Assembly (NCBI RefSeq): GCF_963678975.1
Contig: NC_089272.1
Coordinates: 59,594,574 to 59,658,573 of the forward strand
Origin: Dysidea avara
Lineage: Eukaryota; Porifera; Demospongiae; Dictyoceratida; Dysideidae
DNA: 64,000 nucleotides
Direction: 5' to 3'
The notes under the pieces are model-generated. The model had not been told where the DNA came from, ran no database searches, and worked only from the letters and a program-made list of their open reading frames with translations. The position numbers and the translations under genes were made by a program. The number at the start of each line of letters is the position of its first letter. The first letter of the stretch is position 1. Positions 13,413-25,000 of the stretch are shown here, in pieces.

Positions 13413-14401
13413 GCAGGGGCGGATCCAGGAGCTGGCAAGGGGAGGGGCACAAACAGGCTAAGTTGTAGGTGGTTGGGGAGAGCAAATTCTCTTGGATTAT
13501 AGAAGCAGCAAATAATCACCTCTTAGTTAGGGTCCGCAATGCGAAAAATCGATATCCTCCAATCAACTACCTAGCTATTGTCATGTGTTAGGCTAAGTGG
13601 AACTTGAATAACACCAGCGTGGCAGCCAAGTTTGTCACTTTCTTCTGGTAGAAAACGATACAAATGTCCTAAAATCACGTGATTTTTCGTTGCAGCAGTT
13701 CGTAGGGTTCTTCGTATGCCACGATATTCACTCTCAACATTGTTCAAGTAGTCTTTCATCAACTTAAAGTATTGCTGGTTTGATTATATTGGTCAGTTTC
13801 CGGTGGCAGCACGATCTGTGCAGCTTTTTGGCGACAGAGAAAATGTTTCTTGCTCTGGAGCACAGGAAAAGCAGAGCAGCGACTGCGCCGTGGGTCAGCA
13901 ATGACCAGTACTAGGTAAAGTACCTGCATGCGGAGTATGGTTATAATTGAAGCTTGTTAGCCATCTGGCTGAGCCATCTATATGCTGAAATTCGGCCAAA
14001 ATGACGCGATTTCTGCAAACAAATACCAGAATGGTTGATACATCAGTGATACAGTCTCTAACAGCAAGGATACGAAGCTTATAAACAGCTAACAATACGG
14101 CTATCTCGCCCAGTAAACGCATAGAGCAATCCAATGCATGAAATAGGCACTCACGTGATTGAAATTCAAATCGCGGAAATACCTATGAAATTGCTTTCAT
14201 TTCTGAATGGGAGCCATGCACTGAGAGAGAACCATCATTGACAATTGTGATGAAAAGATGTACAACAAAACAAATAGGCATGTGAAACCTCGGACAGCAT
14301 GCGAACACAAAAAGTAGAGGACTACACTGTGGGCATGGCAAGGCAAAACAACAACAACAAAAAAGACTAGCTAATTACTGTAATTACAAAAATAAAACTG
14401 T

Positions 14402-15420
14402 CTAATTTGTGCACCACTCTGTACAGTTTCGTGCTAGAAAAATTCTCTGAGAGGCAGAGATACTGGCAGAGGCAGCAGCATCTAACCATTCCTTAATAAT
14501 GTGCTTCGAAATCCTTATATCAGCTTGAACGAAGTTTAACAAACTAGATAAATTCTTGATGGAAGACACTTGAAAATGACCAAGTACCGTGATTTCAATG
14601 GTGTCATAATAGTTAGCAATATTTAGGCGATCAAATTCAGCCAACAGCTGCAGATACTCAGTTTTGCTCTGCTTCCTATTGCGAGCAGACTGGATGTGAT
14701 GGATGGAGTCCAGAGGGCATGTTAGTTCCAACAGAGTGATGGAAGAACTCTGGGAATTATATATTACAATGTCTGGACGGTAGGATGTAATAAGGAGACT
14801 CATCGGAATTGTAGACTGTGGAGAATTATCAGCATGGAAATTAGGTATATCAGCAAACACTTTAACAAATGGGATGTCAGCAAATGCTTCAGAAAGTTTA
14901 GTGGCCAAAACACGAAGAACCTGATCATGACGGTAGGTATACTGCTGTTGATTTAATGCTGCAGGGCAGCTACTTAAAACATGAGCAGTTGTTGGGCGCC
15001 GTGAATCGCAAAGCAAACACTTCGCTTCACATAGGATGGACCATCTCTGTAAATTCACAGCGGTGGGTAGAGTGTCAGATGCTGCACAAAGGAGGAATGA
15101 CAATTGACCGGGGTGGAATCCCTTCAGTAGCCTGTTCCAAGTTTTACAGGAGCTCTCTAGTTCAGCGGAACTCTCAAACTTTGACTGAACAGTTAGTGAC
15201 TATAAATGATCTTTGCATTGAGCTGCTCCTTTTGTAAGTATTTGTGTTAATTGTTCACTCAGGCGTGGTCTGGGCCAGTGCAGGTGTGTTTTATGCTGTG
15301 ATGGCATCATAGGGAGAGTCTCAGACTGCTGGGTTAATCGAGATGTTGAACCTAATGCGCACAAACTGATTTTCACTTGATTCCAAGTGATTTTAATGTC
15401 ATTGGAATAGATTATGGTTG
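14402..15420 (-). mobile_element. LINE 3' fragment with restriction-like endonuclease domain
   Basis: The C-terminal part of a non-LTR retrotransposon ORF. Seen: a zinc knuckle CLLCDSRRPTTAHVLSSC (C-x2-C-x8-H-x4-C) followed by RPDIVIYN, 14 residues after the Asp, then the E of LLELTCP, then a lysine-rich helix. That order (CCHC then R/K-PD-x12-14-E) is the signature of REL-endonuclease LINEs such as the R2/NeSL groups. The 5' end is truncated, with LINE sequence starting near 15420 at the border with the inverted-repeat arm. One in-frame stop (TAG, 15200-15202) interrupts the frame. The reverse transcriptase core is absent. It lies in the loop of the long inverted-repeat element. Confidence 0.75.
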
Positions 15421-16028
15421 TATTTTCCGAGATTTGAATATCGATTACGTGAGTGCCTATTTCATGCATTGGATTGCTCTATGCGTTTACTGGACGAGAT
15501 AGCCGTATTGTTAGCTGTTTATAAGCTTCGTATCATTGTTGTTGGAGACTGTCTCACTGATGTATCAACCATTTTGGTATTTGTTTGCAGAAATCGCGTC
15601 ATTTTGGCCGAATTTCAGCATATAGATGGCTCAGCCAGATGGCTAACAAGCTTCAATTATAACCATACTCCGCATGCAGGTACTTTACTTAGTACTGGTC
15701 ATTGCTGACCCACGGCGCAGTTGCTGCTCTGCTTTTCCTGTGCTCCAAAGCAAGAAACATTTTGTCTGTCGCCAAAAAGCTGCACAGATCGTGCTGCCAC
15801 CGAAAACTGACCAATAAAATCAAACCAACAATACTTTGAGTTGATGAAAGACTACTTGAACAATGTTGAGAGTGAATATCGTGGCATACGAAGAACCCTA
15901 CGAACTGCTGCAACGAAAAATCACGTGATTTTAGGACATTTGTATCGTTTTCTACCAGAAGAAAGTGACAAACTTGGCTGCCACGCTGGTGTTATTACAC
16001 TTAGCCTAACACATGACAATAGCTAGGT

Positions 16029-16637
16029 AGTCACTAGCAAAGCAAACCAGGTTAATGGATTCTTGCGCCGTAACCTTCACCAATGCCCTGTTTCTGTTAA
16101 GAGCAATTGTTATAACTTATAAGATGATGGTCCGTCCCATTGTTGAATATGCATCCTCTGTCTGGGCCCCCCACACCCACACCAACATAAACCAACTTGA
16201 GTCCATCCAAAGGAGAGCAGCTAGATTTTGCTACAATGATTTTTCTGGATTTAGTAGTGTAACAAGAATGATGTCATCATTAAATTTACCTACCCTCGAA
16301 GAAAGAAGAAACAAGTCTAAGATAACTACAATGTATAAGATAATTAATGGCAATCTAAGTATACCCACAAATGATCTAATACCTAATCATCGTCCATCAA
16401 GAGAAGGTTATTATAAACAGCTTGACACTATCATTGATTCTTATAAATTTTCCTTTTTCCCTTCTACAATCAGACTCTGGAACACACCCCCCCCCCCCCC
16501 CCCCCCCCCTTTGTAATTCACTCCCCTACCTTAGATGAGTTTTGTACTAACCTGAACATTCATTATGATCACACCTGTGCATAACAATCTTTTTGATTTC
16601 TGCACAGTAACAAATATAATAATAAATATAATAATAG
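16029..16637 (+). mobile_element. LINE 3' end (CR1/L2-like), 5'-truncated
   Basis: Encodes the last part of a LINE reverse transcriptase: KANQVNGFLRRNL, then MMVRPIVEYASSVWAPHTHT, QLESIQRRAARFC, SFFPSTIRLWN. One frame shift lies near 16108. A run of about 27 C at 16483-16509 follows the LWN motif. The tail is an A/T-rich TAATAATAAATATAATAATA, typical of these elements. It is inserted near the end of the right arm of the long inverted-repeat element, since the arm sequence continues directly from before 16029 to after 16637. A relative lies at 20600-20801. Confidence 0.8.
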
Positions 16638-17129
16638 TTGATTGGAGGATATCGATTTTTCGTGTTGCGGACCCTACCTTAGTATTGTATTATTGCTATT
16701 TTGGCCTTTGTGAAGTCTTAAAAGGTTAGAATTTCTTTAGAACCAGCAATACGATAATTATTATTAGAGGCGCTTAGTACGCACGAAGGTGCTGGGTGAC
16801 AGTTTGACAGTTGCTTTAAGTTTTGTTTTAAGTATATAGTAGTAATATATGGATATTATATAAGTTATATAGATACTATTGATCATGGGCTGACAAGGTG
16901 TAGTATTTCAATCAAAAGAAGTAGCTATGGCTCCTCCACAAAGGATGGAGGGGGGGTAGCATTTGCCCCAAATGCCCCATCCTGGATCCGCCATTGTGTG
17001 TAATAAGGAGATATAATTGGTGGAGAGCAGCTATTGTTAGCAGGTAGTGACCCTTTTTTTGGTTTTCAACTTACAGCTGGCATGGCCCCCTCACTCTTTG
17101 GCCTGCCGGCTCCACCGCCCCTGCATAAT

Positions 17130-19000
17130 ATGAATGTTTGAATATATAAACGATGATAATTTGTATGAGATATTGGTTTGGCTGTATGCACTACCAATCC
17201 AAAAGATCAAGTGGATATCTTTCAAGAAAGCAAGCCACACTGTAGCTATCTGAGATGGAATATATTAGTGTATTTTTCCTGGCTATAGCTATATACATAA
17301 GGGAAAACAAGGAATCTTTTAAAATCAAGCATTTAGAGATTTAATCTGGGGATATAGTTATATTCTGTTTGTTGTGCATGCTATTTTGAAGGCAAACTGG
17401 CTTAATTGTTTCTTAAATTTACACTTTCAAGGAATGACTTTAGCGACAAGTTGATGTGATGTTTTAAAAACTAACTTAATCTCAGAAACTGGGGTCTCAG
17501 GTACTGAATAGCTATATCACTGTTTAGAATATTTTGATTGTCATATATGTACCCTTAAACATTTTAAAATAAAACCATCTGAAAACATTTTAAGATTGTG
17601 TATATAATTCTTTCTTTTCATCCAAAATTGTAAAAAAGTAAGCTGATAAATTAATTAGCACCTATATAAATAACTGTTGTACTTATGAGCTAATTATATA
17701 ATTATGGCTGAGAGTCTGGAAACGAACGCTTTGAAAATACTAGAATTTCCTGAGTGAATATTGTAAATTGCTCAATGTCGACAGAGGTCCAGCAGATGAT
17801 TTTGAGTAGCCCATGATAGAGAATTTTGTCTAGTTTGTAGTATAAAGTAATATTAGACCATATTGCAAGGTTTGGCCAAAAAAAGTGTTTCAGACTACAA
17901 TAATAATTCTTATCCATGGAATCACACTATTTGAAAATTCATGGAAAGTATACAACAGAGAGTCAAAAAAAACCTAATGACTAGAATATCTTTCAGTTGT
18001 ATCAATCACTGTAAAGTTACTGAATATATAACTCCAGTTCCACAATCATGACAAATCTGCGAAAGGCTTCTCCAAGACTACAAAGCCTAGCTTCAATATC
18101 ACTTGTAGTGGTTTCATTCAAAACTTGAGAAAACCATGGTTGAACACGATTCTCGCAACATCTACTGGTAAAGCAGCCAGATCCATCCCACAGTGGGTCA
18201 GCAAATAAATAGTCAGTATAAACCGCACTGACAATAAATCCTGATTCACAGTAATAGTCAGTTCCCACAAAAGACGGAGGGGCTGTTCCTCCATCAGCAG
18301 CACATGGGCAATTATAAGTTCTGAAGTCACCATCAGTACGGTTATCAAAAGATCCAGCAGCATATGTCCAAATGTGTCGACGAGGGCTACCATAAGTGAG
18401 TAATAGTCCATCAGCATAGTAGCCATCAATAGATGTTTGACTACTAAAGGAATCACCATGGAAGGCAAGAGTTTCACCTTTCTGAAATCCTTTTGCTCTA
18501 CCACACACCCTCTGGTAGCTTGTTCCATTAGTGGAGAAGTAGGCAGATGAGCAAGTACTACCAGTATCACTGTCAAGTCGACAAAAACTAACACCGAAGT
18601 TTGTCTCTTCACGCCATCCATTAGGGCAAGCATCTCCTGCACTGATATTGATACTAACAATTCTTCTCCATCCTCCACCCACACCAGCACAGGTGGGGAT
18701 GTCACCAGAAGTTATGTTACAAAGTGTCCATTGATTACCATTTATACGATAGTATCCCTCCTTGTCACGAGTTTCCGGATTATTGGCAAAGATGTCCTCA
18801 CAAGATGATCCAGTGTAGTTCATTCCACAATAAACCTGGGTGGGCCCATCAGCGATCCAGTAATATCCTGGCCTGGCATGACTCTCTGGATTCATGTTAT
18901 AGATGGTTTCACATGACCCTCCAGGAAAGAAAGGTGTTGAAAAATGATAAACTCCACACTGCTCATCAGCAGCAATTACCACTTTATTGCTGAGGATCAC
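17130..19000 (-). repeat. Tandem duplication, copy B (pairs with 11570-13412)
   Basis: The intact member of the duplicated pair: 3' flank at about 17130-18016 and the fibrinogen-like exon 2. Small deletions in the flank relative to copy A show that the event is not very recent. The duplicated block stops at the left with transposon sequence. Confidence 0.8.
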
Positions 19001-22000
19001 TGTTACAAAAAATCAACACCATAACAAAAACACACACAATGAATAATTACAATGCAACTACACAGAAAAGCAAGAAGGTCAGAATAACTTTAATCCTTAC
19101 TGACAGATTGTGGCAGTTAAGTAAAGTAAAGTCACTTATAATTCTTACTACAATGGTAGAGTTTTATTTATCGTAAGCCCTTAGCAAGGCTTGAGCCAAT
19201 AACATTGTGCTTTGAAAATAGCCTATTGTGCTTTTGAGAAGTGCAACTCAAACAATCAATCACATTATGCTCAAAATTAGCTTTCAAAAGTTTTAGAGCT
19301 GACTATTAAACCTGACTGCTATATTAGAGTATCTTGATCCTGTGTGAATAATCAGCCAAGAAACAGTAAAAATAATAACATTACACATTTCTTGAAATGA
19401 TAATGTGTTTTGCAGTATCTTTGGTATGCACATTGATCATCCTATTATGCTGCCATTGTTAGGGATGCGGCGATTATGCCAGCATAATTTCAGGCATCTA
19501 GGTATGTTGTTATGCTAGCATTTTGAGGTGATAATAAAGCTTTAACAGTAGGAAAATCTGCAGATTGCACAATTCCGTTAAAAAATATCGAGATACTCTA
19601 ATAGAGTAGTCATAAAGCTCTCACATTGAAATGGAATACTCTAATACAGTAACCAGCTAAAGAATTCAAGAAAATGGCCTGATACTAGCCTCGCGGGGCC
19701 AAACCGCCTTTTCTCTTTGCCATTGAGGCCATACCAAATAAATCTTATGTTTCTCGGATTATTTTACCCTCAAGGGTGACCTGGCAGGTCGAAAAAAAAA
19801 AAAAGAAAGAAAAGGATGGCACATGTAGCTATATTAAAATACATACATAGATTTATAACAATACTGTGTATTGACTCCCAGCAGAACATATATAGCTGCA
19901 ATAAATTATATGATCAGTGTGCATCTTAAAATACATGAGTTTTTAAATATCATTTGCATGTATAGCTATATGCCATGTTTGTGCTGTAGGCTATGTACAT
20001 AATAAGTAGCTGCCACACTATACCTGGATCAGCAAAACCTGCCGTGACCACAAAGTTCAAGTGAAGAGACAAACTTTATACATACCATTGGTATGTCCCT
20101 TCTCACTATTAGATATCAATTTATATGTTTAAATTCCATTAACATGTATGTTTAGCATGTCGAATCACTAAAGCCAAGTAGCCACTGTAAGCTATATTCC
20201 CATTACCTGACTCTTCTTCTTGAAATTCCGCCGGAGTGACTTTTCTAACCAGTGACCCAAATGTCTCTTCGCAGGAGCACTTCACTATTATTCTGTTTTA
20301 ACGATGACTGCACCTCGTTTCAAAACAACACTAAACGATTCGTGAAGCTGTGGTGCCAGTTTCATCAGCCATGTGAGTTCACATGAACCAATCATGTGAT
20401 TTTTATTTTTTCAGAAAAGTGAAATTGTTGACCCGCCGCATCCGAGAAACATAAAATTAATTTGTGATGGCCTGAGTAGGGAGGGAAAAAAGCGGTCTGG
20501 CCATGCGAGACTAGCCTGATACAGCAATAAACTGGCATTATTAGCGGAATAATGGGCGGCAATTCTCAAATGCAGTATTTCCTGATCATGAGTAGCCAGA
20601 AAGGCATTATTATTATATTTACGATTACTGTGCAGCAATCAAAAGATTATAACGCACAGGTGTGATCATAAAAGTTACTTAAGTTATTACAAAACTCATT
20701 AGGAGTAGAGGAATTAATTACATCAGCAGGGAGTTGGTTCCATAATTTGATGGTTGATGGGAAAAAGGAAAATTTGTATGCATCAATTGGCATTTACGTA
20801 TAGAGCTGCTGGATTTGCCTTGCTTGTGTTGACACGTGCTAGCTAATGCTGTAGTCTCGCGTGGCCAGACCGCTTTTTTTCTCTTTGTCATTGGGTAGGG
20901 AGAAAAAAGGGTCTGGAACAGTTCGAATCCCACAATCGTCTTGACACGTCACGAGGCTACGTCACAAGTATGCAACCCATGCGCTTAAACTCCATTGTAA
21001 CAAGAATGCCACAGCACAACAATAAACAAAGACTTAGCTTACCTAAACAGCTAACATTCGATTCAATCTATTATCGCCTCAAAGGCAGCTTTAGATGCTG
21101 ATAGGTTTATAAATACGCGCTTGAAATTGATTGACGCAAGCGGCTACTATTTGAAAACGCATCACGTTTCAGTTTGGTTAACACCCCCGAATTAACCGGG
21201 GAGTGACAAGACGAGTGTGGGATTCGAACTGTTCCAGACTCTTTTTCTCCCTACCCAATGACAAAGAGAAAAAAGCGGTCTGGCCACGCGAGACTAGCTA
21301 GTGCTGCACTTAGGGGGCATCTCCAAACTGATTTTGGTACGCTTAACGTCATAATTACGTTAAGGGGGGAGAGGGGCTCAGCCCATGACGTTATTAATTT
21401 TAAGTATTAAAGCAGTTATAGTGTAAACAGCTATAGAACAGAGAAAGTGACGTGATTAAACAGCTATACTGTTTGTAGACTAGTCTCGCGCAGCCAGACC
21501 ACTATTTCTCCCAACGGCGCTTATCGATTAGAGATTATAAGCGCCTGCTCGAAATAGGGTCTGGTACACTTCCAATGGGCCAGTTGTGACAGCACCCGGC
21601 AGGAATGTGAAGTGTCGATTACACCGCTCGAAAAGGCGTTAACAAGCACACGTAAGAATTCGCCATTGCATGCTGGTTCTTTTTTATTTAAATTTTAAGG
21701 GTGCATTATCAACACCTATAAATTCTAATCGAGGTGCTGTCACAACTGGCCTATTGGAAGTGTACCAGACCCTATTTCGAGCAGGCGCTTATAATCTCTA
21801 ATCGATAAGCGCCGTTGGGAGAAATAGTGGTCTGGCTGCGCGAGACTATTTGTAGACTATGTTGGCAGGTAAAGAATATAACGTTTGCCGTGCTTCTAGC
21901 TAGCTATTTCCAATGCATTGTTTCATAATGTGACGTTAGCGTCATTATGACGTTAAGCGTACCAAAATCAGTTTGGAGATGCCCCCTTACTAGCCTGACT

Positions 22001-25000
22001 CTGTACCATCAACTTCAACGGTACAAATTTTCCGAATGTTTCACACCTTAATAACAGATTGAAAAAGGGATTAGTGTTGATGCGCTGGCATCTCAAGTTT
22101 AGCTACCAATGGCTACTTGAAGAGATTCACTGTTAGTATTAGGCTGGATGCCATGCTCTAAATAACATCAGAAAGTCACATCAGCAGAGCTCTCAACTCT
22201 CACGCATCGAAGCAAAATCTCACTCTCTCACTCACAACACCCCTAAACTCACGCATTAATCTATCTAACTCACAGTAATGCTAATCTCGAACCAAAGCAG
22301 CGTTTCTTAGCATCACGTGATCACTCGTAGCTTGCAGCTTGTGTTCAGGGTACAGCTTGTATTCATGAGTGCAGCCACCAACCATCAACAGAAGCCATAT
22401 AAACAGAAAGTCTCCCATAGCCATTATTAAACTCATTGCACACACATCTTATATAGCTAACTATAATAGCTACACTGGCTTCAAATTATTTTTTAACATG
22501 TAATTATATGCTAACTCATTTCCATGCTGTATAGTTATTGCATGTATTCAGGTCATTATCTATTATAATCAAAACAGAGTTTTGTCATAAATGTAGTCCT
22601 GCAGCAGCAGTACTCAAATCTGCAAAGAAAGCAACATCAGAATATAACAGGGCACACAGCAGCAAACAATGAATTATATAATAGCTATGTATACATTATG
22701 CAATATAGTCCTGTGATGATTTTTATCCAAATATTATGAATTTTTGATCAAAATTGCATCTGAGAATTAGCTAAAGTCTTAAGTTCCAAACTTTTCCCAT
22801 GTCCAGACTCCCCTAGAGGCAAAATCCTTTGCATTTAGGAGTATAATTTACACACTGCAGGTGAGTCTCCTGCCCTCTACATAATCTCACTCATTTTCAT
22901 ACCAATCTCACTCATTTTCACTTATGTTCTCACTCAAAGTGATTTCCACCAGTTGAGAGTTCTGCATCAGAATCCACCTATCCAATACCCTAGTCTTCAT
23001 CCCAATGACATGATCACACAACTGAACTCTCTGCCAGTATTTAGGTCATGTAACTATCAAATGCAATAATAATTTTGCATGTGGCTCTAAAATTACAATA
23101 TGGGCGGGTGACAGGAAGCAAGGAATCTACAATTGGTAGCCTAAAAGATAGTGGAGAAAGAAATGGGACACAAATGCAAACAAAAAATAAGCCCATGATG
23201 CATGCACTGTCGGGTCAAACCACCGTTAGTACTATAGCCTTAACCATAGTCAAAATATGTTTGGCTGAAGGTATCAGTTAGTATGTTTTGCTACTATAGG
23301 GATCACGGAAGTTTCAGTTTTCTTGCCCAAAAATATCATCCAAAAGCCAGTCTCATTTTTTCTTCATGACAGCTTGGCGGTATTGGTTAGGAATAACCCA
23401 GTGCATAAATTTCTTCATAGGAACCCCAAACCCTTCCAACAAGTGTCTGTGAAATCAACCAGAATTTTCTTCTGACTAACTAACTATATGATTATGGATA
23501 AAATTTCCTTTGATTTCTAGAGGCTTAATCAAATGATCTAGAGAAGAAACCTGCAGCTGGCAACAAGGTTATTCATAAGTTAGTAAGCTGTGGTCTAGCC
23601 TGTGATTATTTACTATGTATACTTTCATCAATGAACATTCTGATTGATGCATGAATGTTACTGTGTGGGAAGGGTGAATATCAGTACTAGTGACCATGGT
23701 TTGACATTTTCTTTCACTCTTTCTTTGCTGAAATACTTAGTAGAGCAGCATATAGCACAAAAAATGGGCATTTTGTGAACTTTGTGATACAATTATGAAA
23801 CTTTCCACACTAATCACATAGTGATTCATACACTTAGTCTCAATAGTAGGAGTGCAATTAATCCCAAATCACATGGCCTTGTTTCTGTATTGCATGCACT
23901 GTAAAGTAGCCAATAAAATAGCAGAATAACAGAACCCTTTTAAGTGCAACATATGTAGACATTTTGAGTAGCCAATCAGAATTCCTGACCCATGAAGCCT
24001 TTTAAGTGCAACAACAAATGATGTAATACAAAGAAGGATGATGCAATCACCTGGTAGAAGTTAATGGCCACATAGAACTGGATAGATGTGTACTACAAAC
24101 CATGAAGGGTGGTCACTATGTGATTAGTAGGCAATCACACGCATTTTCGTGCAATTATGGAATAATTGTACGAGTTACAGTCAAAATTTCACGGGGCCAA
24201 GCCGAGTGCAATTTTGGCTGTTACGGGTACAATTACCTATACAAATTGTGCTCCTCATGACATTTTTTGATATAGAACCATCACAGATTTGACCTTTGGT
24301 GCCTCGGACCTTTAGAGACATTTTTTCACTAAAAATTAATCGTTTTTGTCTTTATCTCCCTGAGGCATTATTTTACACTGTAAAACATGGTATCAAATTA
24401 AAGGTGTTGATCGAAGAACTATATTGACTTTTGTCTGAAGTTTGTACTACAAAGTTATGATCATTTTTGTTGGTCATAAAATTCTTTGCCTTCGGGGTGT
24501 AAATTACTAATGGGCTAGTAATCCATAGAATTTCATGGTTAATAAAATGATCATAACTTTGGAATGCAATCACCTGTTGACTTCCAATAAAAGCAGAGTA
24601 TTTCGTTTTAGCAGCACCTTTAATTTGAAACTATGCAAAATGATGCCTCAGGTAGATAAAGACAAAAACAATGAATTTTCAATACAAAAATGGCTGTAAA
24701 GGTCACCAAGGTCAAATATGCGATGGCTCTATATCCAAAATATTATGTCACAAGGAGTACAACTTATATGGAAAGTTTCATAATTGTATCAAAAATTGCA
24801 CAACTATCGCACTAGGCCTCTCTACTAACTTGTGGCTTTGGTACATAACTTATTTTGTGGGTAGCCCTTGCCCACATATCCTTGGGTCTTTAAACAGCAT
24901 AAAAACCTTGCCAGTTTGTTCTAAATCTCTAAATCCATACTGTAGACATGGTGTTATTATACTTTACATGTCAGATGTAGCTGGATGCATATGACTACAG

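Larger units (their letters stand above)
13530..16675. mobile_element. Long-terminal-inverted-repeat element with LINE inside
   Basis: Left arm about 13530-14192 and right arm about 15420-16675 are inverted copies of each other, about 650 bp each and highly similar. The ends read GGGTCCGCAATGCGAAAAAT and, inverted, GGGTCCGCAACACGAAAAAT. The right arm is interrupted by a LINE fragment at about 16029-16637. The open frames in the arms (13571-13762 and 13895-14134 on minus, 15418-15708 and 15841-16026 on plus) are mirror images of the same sequence. The loop (14192-15420) holds a 3' piece of another LINE. No transposase is seen, so it is either non-autonomous or a foldback-type element. No clear target duplication is visible. 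Confidence 0.75.
13414..17123. mobile_element. Composite of nested transposons at the duplication junction
   Basis: It begins CAGGGGCGGATCCAGG and ends CCACCGCCCCTG, which look like hAT-type CAGGGGCGG termini. I could not find a matching target duplication, so this may be halves of two elements. The first about 75 bp recur inverted at 54541-54615; a stretch at about 16940-16995 (ATGCCCCATCCTGGATCC) recurs inverted at 53765-53800. Inside sits the long inverted-repeat element 13530-16675 and two LINE fragments. The block sits exactly between duplication copies A and B. Confidence 0.6.

Noticed and set aside
13571-16026. Paired open frames in the long inverted-repeat arms as a duplicated gene
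   Set aside because: They are mirror copies inside a transposon-like arm, short, and match no protein I know.
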